From positions 48,231-112,230 of the forward strand of contig JBCCIP010000016.1 in the NCBI GenBank assembly GCA_039111475.1: a stretch of 64,000 nt of DNA. The letters run 5' to 3'. Position numbers and translations under genes: made by a program. Below, one piece after another: positions 7,870 through 17,283 of this stretch; positions within the stretch are counted from its first letter, which is position 1, and each line of letters starts with the position of its first letter. The stretch is from JAUIET01 sp039111475. Lineage in GTDB: Bacteria; Pseudomonadota; Gammaproteobacteria; Pseudomonadales; JAUIET01. The notes under the pieces are model-generated. The model searched no databases. It was not told where the DNA came from and worked only from the letters and a program-made list of their open reading frames with translations.

Positions 7870-10225
7870 CATGCAGAAACAACCAGGTTTCTATCACCGA
7901 ATCTGGGTTAAGTGAGACGCTATCAATACCCTGCTCCACCAACCACTTGGCAAAATCTGGGTGATCGCTTGGTCCTTGTCCGCAGATACCGACATACTTA
8001 CCTGCCTTTTTGCACGCTTGAATTGCCATAGTAAGCAAAGCCTTAATAGCCTCATTGCGCTCATCAAACAGGTGTGCGACCAAACCAGAATCTCTGTCCA
8101 GCCCAAGGGTTAGCTGCGTCAAATCATTGGAGCCAATTGAGAAGCCGTCGAAGTACTGAAGAAACTCATCAGCGAGTAATGCGTTAGCAGGCAATTCACA
8201 CATCATTATCAGACGGAGGTGATTTTTGCCGCGTTCAAGCCCTTGTTCCGACAGAAGATCAATTACATGTTTTGCCTCACCAACGGTGCGAACAAATGGC
8301 ACCATTATCTCAACGTTGATAAGCCCCATGTCATCGCGCACTCGTCGCATTGCTTCACATTCCATTGCAAAACAATCACGAAAAGAATCAGAGATATAAC
8401 GGGAGGCACCACGAAAACCCAGCATGGGATTTTCCTCTTCAGGCTCATACGATTTTCCACCCAACAAATGCGCGTATTCATTCGACTTGAAATCCGACAA
8501 GCGAACGATCACTTTCTTCGGGTAGAACGCTGCCGCAATGCTGGCAACGCCCTCCACTAATTTTTCGACAAAGTAATCCCTTGGTGACGCATATGCGCTA
8601 ATCTGACTCCTAATCGCCTCTTGTAAATCTCGGTCTAGCGTATCGAGATTAAGCAATGCTTTCGGGTGCACGCCAATCATTCGATTAATAATAAATTCCA
8701 GACGTGCAAGACCTACTCCATCCCCTGGAATATTGGCAAAGTCAAACGCACGATCCGGATTGCCAACGTTCATCATCAACTTGAAGGGTAAGTCCGGCAT
8801 GGTTTCAACATTGTTTGCCTGCACATCGAATTCAAGCAGGCCTTCATACACCAGGCCGGTATCCCCCTCCGCACAAGAGACTGTCACATCACCGGCAGCA
8901 TGCAGTAGTTCAGTGGCATTTCCACATCCTACAACCGCCGGTATACCCAGCTCTCTGGCGATAATGGCCGCGTGACAGGTTCTACCACCTCTGTTGGTTA
9001 CGATTGCCGACGCCCTTTTCATCACTGGTTCCCAATCAGGATCAGTCATATCAGTAACAAGTACATCGCCTTCGCGCACCTGATCCATTGCCTCTATTCC
9101 AACGATCACTCGTACGGGGCCAGCACCAATTTTCTGACCAATACTTCGTCCCTCGCACAAGACAGGTCCGCGATTACTCAGCATGTAGCGCTCAATATTG
9201 GTGGCGCTGGCTCTGCTTTTTACCGTTTCCGGTCGCGCTTGCACAATATAAATCTGCTGATCATCACCGTCTTTTGCCCACTCAATGTCCATAGGACGAC
9301 CGTAGTGCTGCTCTATAATAAGCGCTTGTTCTGCCAAGGCTGTAACATCATCGTCCAACAAGGAAAACCTGGTTCGCTCAGATACATCAACATCAACAGT
9401 TTGCACCGAATTATCGGTATCATTGCTGGCGCCATACACCATCTTGATACGTTTGCTACCGAGGTTTCTGCGCAGGATGGCAGGCTTGCTGTCCCTCAGG
9501 CCGGCTTTGTGAACGTAAAACTCATCCGGATTCACGGCCCCTTGCACAACAGTTTCACCCAGGCCGTAAGACGACGTGATAAACACGACGCCATCAAAAC
9601 CTGATTCGGTGTCCAGCGTGAACATTACGCCACTAGCACCAGTTTCACTTCGAACCATACGTTGAATGCCTGCAGACAAGGCAACTTCTTCGTGCGCAAA
9701 GCCTTGATGCACACGATAAGAAATAGCTCTATCGTTAAACAAGGAAGCGAACACTTCTTTAATCGCGACCATCACATTGTCAAGGCCACGTATATTGAGA
9801 AAGGTTTCTTGTTGCCCCGCAAACGATGCATCTGGCAGATCTTCGGCCGTTGCCGATGATCGAACAGCAACCGCTATCTCCTGATTTCCGTCTGCCAGCG
9901 TAGCAAACGCTTTCTTTACATCATTATTAAGTTGATTTGGAAAATCAGCGTTGATGATAGCGCTGCGAATCTTTTTTCCACAGGCGGCGAGCGCAACCAC
10001 ATCATCTACATTCAGGGCCTTAAGCTCGGAGTTGATCATTTCCGCGAGTCCGCTTTGCGAAATAAAATCGGTGTAAGCGTCTGCGGTGGTTGCAAAACCG
10101 TTTGGTACTGAAACACCGGCACCCGACAAATTACTGATCATCTCACCTAGTGAGGCGTTCTTTCCGCCGACGCGGTCGACATCCGCCATACCGAGCTTAT
10201 CAAACCACAGTACGTATTCGCTCAC
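7850..10225 (-). CDS. ppsA: Phosphoenolpyruvate synthase PpsA
   Basis: Converts pyruvate, ATP and water to phosphoenolpyruvate, AMP and phosphate, the first committed step of gluconeogenesis from C3 compounds. It is 791 aa, the normal length. An N-terminal ATP-grasp domain is followed by the swivelling phosphohistidine domain with GGRTCHAAIIARELG (catalytic His near 419) and a C-terminal PEP-binding barrel with GICGQGPSDHP near its end. The start is GTG at 10225, with a GAGG 7 bases upstream; the overlapping ATG is out of frame. ppsR, its regulator, is divergent. Activity is expected to be switched by PpsR phosphorylation of a threonine beside the catalytic His. Confidence 0.98.
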   Translation of the reverse strand: MSEYVLWFDKLGMADVDRVGGKNASLGEMISNLSGAGVSVPNGFATTADAYTDFISQSGLAEMINSELKALNVDDVVALAACGKKIRSAIINADFPNQLNNDVKKAFATLADGNQEIAVAVRSSATAEDLPDASFAGQQETFLNIRGLDNVMVAIKEVFASLFNDRAISYRVHQGFAHEEVALSAGIQRMVRSETGASGVMFTLDTESGFDGVVFITSSYGLGETVVQGAVNPDEFYVHKAGLRDSKPAILRRNLGSKRIKMVYGASNDTDNSVQTVDVDVSERTRFSLLDDDVTALAEQALIIEQHYGRPMDIEWAKDGDDQQIYIVQARPETVKSRASATNIERYMLSNRGPVLCEGRSIGQKIGAGPVRVIVGIEAMDQVREGDVLVTDMTDPDWEPVMKRASAIVTNRGGRTCHAAIIARELGIPAVVGCGNATELLHAAGDVTVSCAEGDTGLVYEGLLEFDVQANNVETMPDLPFKLMMNVGNPDRAFDFANIPGDGVGLARLEFIINRMIGVHPKALLNLDTLDRDLQEAIRSQISAYASPRDYFVEKLVEGVASIAAAFYPKKVIVRLSDFKSNEYAHLLGGKSYEPEEENPMLGFRGASRYISDSFRDCFAMECEAMRRVRDDMGLINVEIMVPFVRTVGEAKHVIDLLSEQGLERGKNHLRLIMMCELPANALLADEFLQYFDGFSIGSNDLTQLTLGLDRDSGLVAHLFDERNEAIKALLTMAIQACKKAGKYVGICGQGPSDHPDFAKWLVEQGIDSVSLNPDSVIETWLFLHEELAAG

Positions 10226-10353
10226 ATCAAAACCTCAACAGCCTTGTTTAATCGCCCGCATAATAATTGATTGTGGCGTTAATTGGGCGGAAATGCGTAG
10301 TAAAATCGGTAAAATAAGACCAACGTGTGATTCCACACTGACAGGAGCCTTAC
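10226..10353. promoter_or_regulatory. Divergent ppsA/ppsR intergenic region
   Basis: This 128-base space must carry the promoters of both ppsA (-) and ppsR (+). It is AT-rich in its middle (AATAATTGATTG, then TAGTAAAAT). AGGAG lies 6 bases before the ppsR ATG and GAGG lies before the ppsA GTG. I could not define a convincing -35/-10 pair or operator. Confidence 0.5.
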
Positions 10354-11178
10354 ATGCAGAAACGCAGCGCTTTCTTTGTGTCTGACAGTACAGGTGTTAC
10401 TGCTGAAACTCTGGGCAACAGCTTATTGGCTCACTTCGACCAAATCGAGTTCGACACCAAGGTACTTCGCTACGTCGATAGCTTGGAGCGCGCTCAAGCC
10501 GCCGTGCAGGAGATTAATCAAGCTGCCAACGACACAGGTTTCAGGCCGCTCATATTTGAGACTATCATTGGCACGGATATTCGTGAAAAATTAGCTGAGA
10601 GCGAGGGCTTTCTGGTGGACGTTTTCACTAGCTACCTGGCACCGCTGGAGCAGGAATTACGGGTTCAGTCGAACTTCACTGTTGGCCGGGGTCACTCAGT
10701 TGTACAGGATGCTGCCTACAATTCTCGAATCAACGCTGTGCATTACGCTATCGATAATGACGATGGCCAACACGCATCCAGTTATGACAAGGCGGATATT
10801 GTGCTGGTTGGCGTATCACGTAGCGGAAAAACACCAACTAGTATCTACATGGCGTTGCAGTACGGGCTCTATGTGGCGAATTACCCACTCACCGAAGACG
10901 ACCTTAATGAACTCCGCTTACCGAAAGGGCTAGCTCAGCATAAATCGAAGTTATTTGGGCTTAACATTGACCCAGAGCGGTTGGTATCGATACGACAGGA
11001 GCGGCGACCAGATACTCGTTACGCGTCGCCGAAACAATGTGATGAGGAAATTCGCATGGCACAGAGTTTGTTTTCTCGATTCAATATTCCCAGCCTGGAC
11101 ACCACGCATCTGTCCATTGAGGAAATTGCCGGGCGGATATTAGCTGTGTCAGGCGTCGGTCGCAGGCGAACTAGCTGA
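10354..11178 (+). CDS. ppsR: PEP synthase regulatory kinase/phosphotransferase PpsR
   Basis: Bifunctional ADP-dependent kinase and Pi-dependent phosphorylase that inactivates and reactivates PEP synthase by phosphorylating its active-site threonine. The 274 aa match the DUF299 family. The N-terminus (FVSDSTGVTAETLG) is the typical signature and the P-loop GVSRSGKTPTS lies near residues 151-161. The C-terminal SIEEIAGRIL helix is also typical. It is divergent from ppsA, which fixes the PEP synthase rather than PPDK assignment. A strong AGGAG precedes the ATG. The gene ends 10 bases from the stop of meaB. Confidence 0.97.
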   Translation: MQKRSAFFVSDSTGVTAETLGNSLLAHFDQIEFDTKVLRYVDSLERAQAAVQEINQAANDTGFRPLIFETIIGTDIREKLAESEGFLVDVFTSYLAPLEQELRVQSNFTVGRGHSVVQDAAYNSRINAVHYAIDNDDGQHASSYDKADIVLVGVSRSGKTPTSIYMALQYGLYVANYPLTEDDLNELRLPKGLAQHKSKLFGLNIDPERLVSIRQERRPDTRYASPKQCDEEIRMAQSLFSRFNIPSLDTTHLSIEEIAGRILAVSGVGRRRTS

Positions 11179-11188
11179 ACGTGGTTCC

Positions 11189-12142
11189 TCAAAGCAAGTC
11201 AATCAATTTGCTAGCCGCTGACAGCGGTGTTATCTCGCCTTCAGTAACCTGTCTTTCAAGTTCAGGTCGCACCTGTTTTATATCCACGCTCTGATCCATT
11301 CGTCGCTCCAACATATCGTGCAACAGACGCTTTAACCATTGCCTATTTTGTTCTGCACGTCGATTTTTCCAGTAACCGTTTGCAACGGCAATTTCGCAGT
11401 AGTCGTGTATCATCTCCCAAACTGAGTCAATGCCCCGATTTTCCAGCGCGGAGCAGTTGAGTACTTTTGGTGACCAAAAAGAAGAGCTGCTCAACAAATG
11501 CAAAGCGCTTTGATAATGCGTTTGCGTCTGCCGCGCAAGGTTCACACTCTCGCCATCAGCCTTGTTAACAAGCAAGGCATCGGCAAGTTCCATGATTCCT
11601 TTTTTAATGCCTTGTAACTCATCGCCGGCATTGGGCAGCATCAGCACCAAGAAGAAATCCACCATGCTCGCCACTTCATATTCAGATTGGCCAACACCAA
11701 CTGTTTCAACAAGTATCACATCATAGGCGGCGGCTTCACAAAGCAACAAGGTTTCTCTGGTTTTGTGTGCTACACCGCCCAATGTACCTTCAGAAGGGGA
11801 AGGTCTGATGAATGCATGCTCTTCCCTAGCGAGTGTCTCCATTCTGGTTTTGTCGCCCAGAATACTGCCACCTGCAATAGGCGAACTTGGATCTACTGCT
11901 AACACAGCAACACGCTTGCCTAATGACAGCAGGTACATACCAAACGCTTCTATAAAGGTAGACTTGCCTACCCCTGGTGTGCCTGTGATGCCAATACGTA
12001 CGCTATTACCGCTGTCGGGTAACAGCTGCTCAAGCAATTGCTGAGCGCGCTGCTGGTGATCTTCGCGCCGGCTCTCTACCAGGGTGATAGCTTTGGCCAG
12101 CGCGCGTCGGTCTCCACTGCGGATAGCATCTAGCGAGTCCAT
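11189..12142 (-). CDS. meaB: Methylmalonyl-CoA mutase-associated GTPase MeaB
   Basis: G3E-family GTPase chaperone that loads and protects the adenosylcobalamin cofactor of methylmalonyl-CoA mutase. It is 317 aa with P-loop GTPGVGKST near residue 55, AVLAVDPSSP (Walker-B-like region near 82) and the guanine-specificity NKAD near 195. It starts 13 bases after the mutase stop, so the two are one transcript. The annotation ArgK sometimes given to this family is misleading; the neighbouring mutase settles the role. Confidence 0.96.
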   Translation of the reverse strand: MDSLDAIRSGDRRALAKAITLVESRREDHQQRAQQLLEQLLPDSGNSVRIGITGTPGVGKSTFIEAFGMYLLSLGKRVAVLAVDPSSPIAGGSILGDKTRMETLAREEHAFIRPSPSEGTLGGVAHKTRETLLLCEAAAYDVILVETVGVGQSEYEVASMVDFFLVLMLPNAGDELQGIKKGIMELADALLVNKADGESVNLARQTQTHYQSALHLLSSSSFWSPKVLNCSALENRGIDSVWEMIHDYCEIAVANGYWKNRRAEQNRQWLKRLLHDMLERRMDQSVDIKQVRPELERQVTEGEITPLSAASKLIDLL

Positions 12143-12155
12143 TTACACAGCGCCG

Positions 12156-14309
12156 TCAGCTGGCCGCTGCATTAATTGCATCGAGCACTTCACGGGCTGC
12201 AATTGGAATCTTTGTGCCAGGACCAAATATGCCAATCACACCCGCCTCCGTCAGGAAGTCGTAATCCTGTTTAGGAATAACTCCGCCGGCGATCACTAAG
12301 ATGTCCTCAGCGCCCTGTTGCTTCAATTGTTCTATCAACGCAGGAACCAATGTTTTGTGGCCGGCCGCCTGAGACGACACGCCTACAACATGCACATCAT
12401 TTTCAATTGCCTGTCTAGCCACCTCTTCCGGTGTAGAAAACATAGGCGATAGATCAATGTCGAATCCAACATCAGCAAACGCCGTAGCAATGACTTTTGC
12501 ACCGCGATCATGTCCGTCCTGACCCATTTTGCAAACCAGCATACGTGGCCTACGTCCATGCTTGCCCACAAAATTGTCGATATCAGAACTGATCATCTGC
12601 CAACCCTCATCATCCTGGTATGCGTTTCCGTAAACACCTGACACGGTTTGTGCTTGCGCCTTAAAGCGTCCAAAGCTACCTTCCATTGCGTCTGAAATTT
12701 CGCCTACTGTGGCGCGAGCACGCGTAGCCTTGATCGCCAGATCCAGTAAATTCCCATCGCTGCCAGCGGCACAATCCGCCAATTCTTTCAGTGCTTGCTG
12801 AACCGCCTTATCGTTCCTGTTAGCGCGAATAGATTGCAGTCTGGCAATTTGCGATTCGCGTACAGCTACATTGTCTATTTCAAGCACGTCGACCTGATCT
12901 TCTTCTTCATGGGCGTACTTGTTAACCCCAACAATTACATCTTCACCACGGTCTATTCGAGCTTGTTTTCGCGCAGCTGACTCCTCAATTCGTAATTTGG
13001 GCATGCCTGTTTCAATCGCTTTGGCCATGCCGCCCTGAGCATCAATTTCTGCTATCAGCGCGTGTGCACGATCGGCAATATCCTGGGTTAGCGATTCCAT
13101 CATGTAAGAACCACCCCACGGGTCTATGACCTTAGTGATGCCGGTTTCTTCCTGAATAACGAGTTGTGTATTACGAGCAATACGCGACGCAAATTCACTG
13201 GGTAATGCAATGGCTTCATCGAGAGCATTGGTATGCAATGACTGAGTGCCGCCGAATACTGCGGCCATTGCTTCAATGGTAGTGCGAACAATATTGTTGT
13301 ATGGGTCTTGCTCTGTGAGCGACCAACCGGACGTTTGCGAGTGTGTGCGTAACATGCTTGACTTGGGGTTTTCCGGATTAAACTCTGCGACAATTTCTGA
13401 CCACAACAGGCGAGCCGCCCGCAGCTTGGCAATTTCCATATAGAAATTCATGCTGATGCCCCAGAAAAACGACAACCTCGGTGCGAAGTCATCGATCCCC
13501 AGGCCGGATGCAAGCGCTGTGCGAATATACTCTTTGCCATCGGCAAGTGTGTATGCCAACTCCAGGGCAGCATCCGCTCCCGCTTCCTGAATGTGATAGC
13601 CCGATATGGAAATAGTATTGAACTTGGGCAAGTTTGAAGAGCAATACGCAATGATGTCCCCAATGATTCGCATGGAAGGGGCTGGCGGATAAATATAGGT
13701 ATTACGCACCATGAACTCTTTTAAAATATCGTTCTGGATAGTGCCTGACAGCGCATCCTGGCTAACGCCTTGCTCTTCAGCGGCCACAATGTAGCCGGCC
13801 AAAACCGGCAACACAGCGCCATTCATAGTCATGGAGACCGACACTTTGCCTAAGGGAATCTGATCGAACAGAATCTTCATGTCTTCAACAGAGTCTACCG
13901 CTACACCGGCTTTGCCAACATCACCTTCTACCCGCGGATGATCCGAGTCATACCCTCGGTGTGTTGCGAGATCAAAGGCCACGGACACACCCTGGCCGCC
14001 GCCGGCCAGCGCTTTGCGATAAAACGCGTTTGATTCTTCTGCTGTTGAGAAACCCGCGTATTGACGAATTGTCCAGGGCCGACCTGCATACATAGTGGCC
14101 TGTGGTCCGCGAATGTAGGGCGCCATTCCCGGCATGCTGTCAGGATGATCAACAGAACCCAGATCATCGGCCGTGTACAGCGGCTTGATATCAATCCCTT
14201 CTGGCGTATTCCAGGTCAGAGATTCAAGAGGTTTGCCACGCATTTGCTTCGCAGCAAGTTCTGTCCACTCCCTCAGCCGCTCAGATTGATTTTCGGGTGT
14301 GTCTGACAT
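12156..14309 (-). CDS. scpA: Methylmalonyl-CoA mutase, large/fused catalytic chain
   Basis: Adenosylcobalamin enzyme that isomerises methylmalonyl-CoA to succinyl-CoA. At 717 aa it is the single-chain homodimer form, like E. coli ScpA or human MUT. The N-terminal substrate barrel carries the typical RQYAGFSTAEESNAFY start and GGTQSLHTNA. The C-terminal B12-binding domain has DGHDRGAKVIA with the cobalt-ligating His near 598. GGAG lies 8 bases before the ATG. It is followed by meaB and preceded 47 bases upstream by the biotin carboxylase subunit gene, so the operon runs from propionyl-CoA to succinyl-CoA. No methylmalonyl-CoA epimerase gene is in this window. Confidence 0.97.
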   Translation of the reverse strand: MSDTPENQSERLREWTELAAKQMRGKPLESLTWNTPEGIDIKPLYTADDLGSVDHPDSMPGMAPYIRGPQATMYAGRPWTIRQYAGFSTAEESNAFYRKALAGGGQGVSVAFDLATHRGYDSDHPRVEGDVGKAGVAVDSVEDMKILFDQIPLGKVSVSMTMNGAVLPVLAGYIVAAEEQGVSQDALSGTIQNDILKEFMVRNTYIYPPAPSMRIIGDIIAYCSSNLPKFNTISISGYHIQEAGADAALELAYTLADGKEYIRTALASGLGIDDFAPRLSFFWGISMNFYMEIAKLRAARLLWSEIVAEFNPENPKSSMLRTHSQTSGWSLTEQDPYNNIVRTTIEAMAAVFGGTQSLHTNALDEAIALPSEFASRIARNTQLVIQEETGITKVIDPWGGSYMMESLTQDIADRAHALIAEIDAQGGMAKAIETGMPKLRIEESAARKQARIDRGEDVIVGVNKYAHEEEDQVDVLEIDNVAVRESQIARLQSIRANRNDKAVQQALKELADCAAGSDGNLLDLAIKATRARATVGEISDAMEGSFGRFKAQAQTVSGVYGNAYQDDEGWQMISSDIDNFVGKHGRRPRMLVCKMGQDGHDRGAKVIATAFADVGFDIDLSPMFSTPEEVARQAIENDVHVVGVSSQAAGHKTLVPALIEQLKQQGAEDILVIAGGVIPKQDYDFLTEAGVIGIFGPGTKIPIAAREVLDAINAAAS

Positions 14310-14356
14310 ATTCAGGCTCCTTACTGCGTGGGTTTAATTGTGCTAATACCAGCGTT

Positions 14357-17275
14357 CTAAAGAACCGCGACGAACTGATCCACAGCTTTAAGCTTCCGAG
14401 CTCTTATGTCTGCAGGACTTTCCTCAACAATACTCACATCGGGCTTGATGTTAAACAAAGGCTGACCCTTGCTGATAATCACGCCATCGCCATCGACCAG
14501 CGCTCTTTCAACGGTGCCATCGAAAGGGGCATATACTTTGTTGAACATTTTCATCACTTCAACAATGTACAATGGGTCGCCTTCTTTGAAATGGTCTCCA
14601 GCCTTGACGAACTCCGGCATTCCCGGTGCTTCTCTGGCATAGAACATGCCGCCGCTGATAGCTAGAATTTCATTTGAACTTGCTACTGGCGGTGGCACCA
14701 GAACCAGACGCATCGCATCCTGAAGCTCTGCATTTTGCAGTCTTGTCGGTATATGAATACTCAAATCCGGTTTTACTTTCAATTCGAAAAAGCCCGTACT
14801 AACCGCGAGATAAGGCAGCAACTTCAGCAAATCCATTCCAGCCTGAAATCCAGCGTGAGCCGCTTGTATTTGTTGCCACACGGTTTTGCTTAACGCTTTT
14901 GGTTTGGTCTTCTGGTCAAGCAAATCTAATACTTCACCGTAATTACTCAAATTCATTTTAGCGCGTAGATCGTCATAGAAGGACAAGCCTTCCTGTAACA
15001 AGGCATGGTCGTGATCCCAGACCATATTTGCGGCTGCCCGACCCTCAGAGTGTTCCATGTTCAGGAAGCCGTATAAATCAATGAGCATACGCAATGGGTT
15101 ATCCACCCAGCTTATCGTCTGACCCTTGGCTTTTTTGCCCGTTACATCAAATCGATGTTTGTTTGCCGACATCCACCCAGACAGAATATGCGGTTGTTCC
15201 AACAGTAACTGCAATGGGCGCAACAATAGAGTTTGCTTGCTTTGCAAGGCCAATGACATCGCAGCGCGCTGTTCCACAGAATCACATTTCGACAACTCAT
15301 TATTGCTAATTGCTTGATAACATGCCGTTAAATCAATTTGATTCGCCGCATCTTTTAACAAACCCACCGCTGTCAAGTACGGCAATATGAACTGCGTTGT
15401 AGGCCTGGCATTGATGTTATTGCCAATAAACCAATGCACCAGGCCATAATGAAACTCAAGATTGGTGGCAAGGTCTTGACCGCGCAGTTTGGTACGGCAA
15501 AGGATGCTAGCTAGCTTTTCATAGCTGTCGGTGCGATCTTCACCATGAGTCAGAATCAAGGCTATATTACTGTCGTAGGCACCGGCCAGCGTGTACTTCA
15601 TAAACACGTCGGTGTCCGGGTTATGCAAGCATATCCCCTGGTCATCGCGAATTTCGTCTTGCAGAGGGTCTGTCCAGGAGTGAACTACGCCGCCTGCATG
15701 CGGTGCTAAAGCCTGGTTGGTCGCATTGAGTCTGGCCTCAACGGAGGAATTCAAACGGCGAATTCGTTGCGGCTTGGGCAAACGTTGTTTGTGAAACGCC
15801 AGCAACACCATTGCTTCCACCAATGAATTCACTGTAAACCGTTCACTGTCATTGTCAGGATTAACGAAATCCATGGCATAGCAAAGTTCGGTGACTCTGT
15901 GTTCTACCTGAATTCGGGTATTCATCTCCATAAAGAAATGCTGATCACGGTCAACAATACATTCGAAAGTGGATACCGAATCCAGGCCAACCGCTTCGCC
16001 AAACCGTTCAGCTTCAGTTTCCATCGCGGCCAGTGTTTTTATGTCTTGCTGAAGTGTTTTCAACTCCGCAGCTGGTGCACCCGCAGCCGATGCCAGATTT
16101 ACACTTTCCTCCAAGGTCTCCTTGGTCACCGACACTTCCAGCAGTTTTTGCTCATGCATTTGCAAAGAGCAGTCGCGTGCACCCAGCGACAAACTCCACT
16201 GACCATTACCGATAACCTGAATTTCCTGGTGTCTGGTGGTTTCGATATTCAATTCGATCAAAACGTTCTTGTTATCGCCAACACCAGTGGTCTTCACCTC
16301 ATTGAGAATTTCACGCACGAAGCCCGGGGCATGGCTGGCCGCCTGCTTAATACGATCCTTGTCTGACTTACCTTTGTAAGCTGACGGTGCTTTTAGAATG
16401 CGCTGCCCTTTCCCACCACCGCCGCTTATGGCCTTAAGTCTGATGCGATTATTTGGATATCGGCTATACATCTTGGCAACTGATTTTTGTACTTGCTCGA
16501 CCATTTCATCAATGGTGTAAATGTCTACGCCTTTCGCATAAGACGCTGCCAATACTGCATCGGCCTTATCCTCCAGACTGATATTGTCATCGTCCAGCAT
16601 TTGCCCAGCGATCTTTAGCTTATGCTTCTTAACGAGGGCTTTTAGACCAGCGACATCTCTGTGTTTGCTCAGTAGCGTTAGTGCCGTGACATTATCGACG
16701 CCTGGAGTAACGCTCACTCCCACTGCGAGCGCTGTGCGCTTGGCCTCGTCTTTAAGGCCGGCATCGTGAACGGTTTTGGAACAAGGCCCTATGAATACCA
16801 AACCCGCGCGTTCCATTGCGCCAACCATTTCCTCATCTTCTGCCATAAACCCGTATCCGGCGAAGATTGAGTCGTAATCATTGGCTTTAGCGATAGCAAT
16901 AATCTGGCCTATTCGTTGCAAACGCTCTTCGCGAGTAGCCCCAGTGTAATCGGGCACACGATGTACGCGTGAAGGATCAGCCATTACCCGTAATTCTGGC
17001 GCCAGCGCATTTCGATACACGATCGAATCTTTCTCTGACAAGAGTATGCCGAAATCCGTGATACCCATTTCAGCGAAAACATCCATCGTTTCTTTGCGGA
17101 TTGGGCCGCGGCAAATGATCAATGGCTTGGCATTCTCGCAACTGAAACTGCGCACCCAGTCAGAATCCGCCTGAGATAGACGACGATCTTCATTAATTAA
17201 TGGGTTATGCCGGTAATAATCCGGTTGGCTTTCGTTGCGTTTTTGCATGTTTGTTGTCGACTCTGTTGTGATCAT
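14357..17275 (-). CDS. pccA: Acyl-CoA (propionyl-CoA) carboxylase, biotin carboxylase plus biotin carrier subunit, atypical
   Basis: Carboxylates protein-bound biotin with bicarbonate and ATP and hands it to the carboxyltransferase encoded upstream. The protein is about 972 aa, some 300 longer than ordinary PccA. Biotin carboxylase motifs are present but altered: SGGGGKGQRI (near 287-296), ARDCSLQMHEQK (near 368-379) and FMEMNTRIQVEHRVTE (near 450-465). About 45 extra residues lie between residues 217 and 262. A long helical middle region (about 500-850) precedes the biotinyl domain, where the modified lysine is near 910 in EVMKM rather than the usual EAMKM. A GTG at 17281 is possible, but AAGGG fits the ATG at 17275 better. 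Propionyl-CoA as substrate is inferred from the mutase neighbour. Confidence 0.88.
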   Translation of the reverse strand: MITTESTTNMQKRNESQPDYYRHNPLINEDRRLSQADSDWVRSFSCENAKPLIICRGPIRKETMDVFAEMGITDFGILLSEKDSIVYRNALAPELRVMADPSRVHRVPDYTGATREERLQRIGQIIAIAKANDYDSIFAGYGFMAEDEEMVGAMERAGLVFIGPCSKTVHDAGLKDEAKRTALAVGVSVTPGVDNVTALTLLSKHRDVAGLKALVKKHKLKIAGQMLDDDNISLEDKADAVLAASYAKGVDIYTIDEMVEQVQKSVAKMYSRYPNNRIRLKAISGGGGKGQRILKAPSAYKGKSDKDRIKQAASHAPGFVREILNEVKTTGVGDNKNVLIELNIETTRHQEIQVIGNGQWSLSLGARDCSLQMHEQKLLEVSVTKETLEESVNLASAAGAPAAELKTLQQDIKTLAAMETEAERFGEAVGLDSVSTFECIVDRDQHFFMEMNTRIQVEHRVTELCYAMDFVNPDNDSERFTVNSLVEAMVLLAFHKQRLPKPQRIRRLNSSVEARLNATNQALAPHAGGVVHSWTDPLQDEIRDDQGICLHNPDTDVFMKYTLAGAYDSNIALILTHGEDRTDSYEKLASILCRTKLRGQDLATNLEFHYGLVHWFIGNNINARPTTQFILPYLTAVGLLKDAANQIDLTACYQAISNNELSKCDSVEQRAAMSLALQSKQTLLLRPLQLLLEQPHILSGWMSANKHRFDVTGKKAKGQTISWVDNPLRMLIDLYGFLNMEHSEGRAAANMVWDHDHALLQEGLSFYDDLRAKMNLSNYGEVLDLLDQKTKPKALSKTVWQQIQAAHAGFQAGMDLLKLLPYLAVSTGFFELKVKPDLSIHIPTRLQNAELQDAMRLVLVPPPVASSNEILAISGGMFYAREAPGMPEFVKAGDHFKEGDPLYIVEVMKMFNKVYAPFDGTVERALVDGDGVIISKGQPLFNIKPDVSIVEESPADIRARKLKAVDQFVAVL

Positions 17276-17283
17276 CGCCACCC

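Noticed and set aside
8972..9604. 210-aa open frame antisense to ppsA
   Set aside because: It lies wholly inside the strongly conserved ppsA, has no ribosome site and no recognisable protein.
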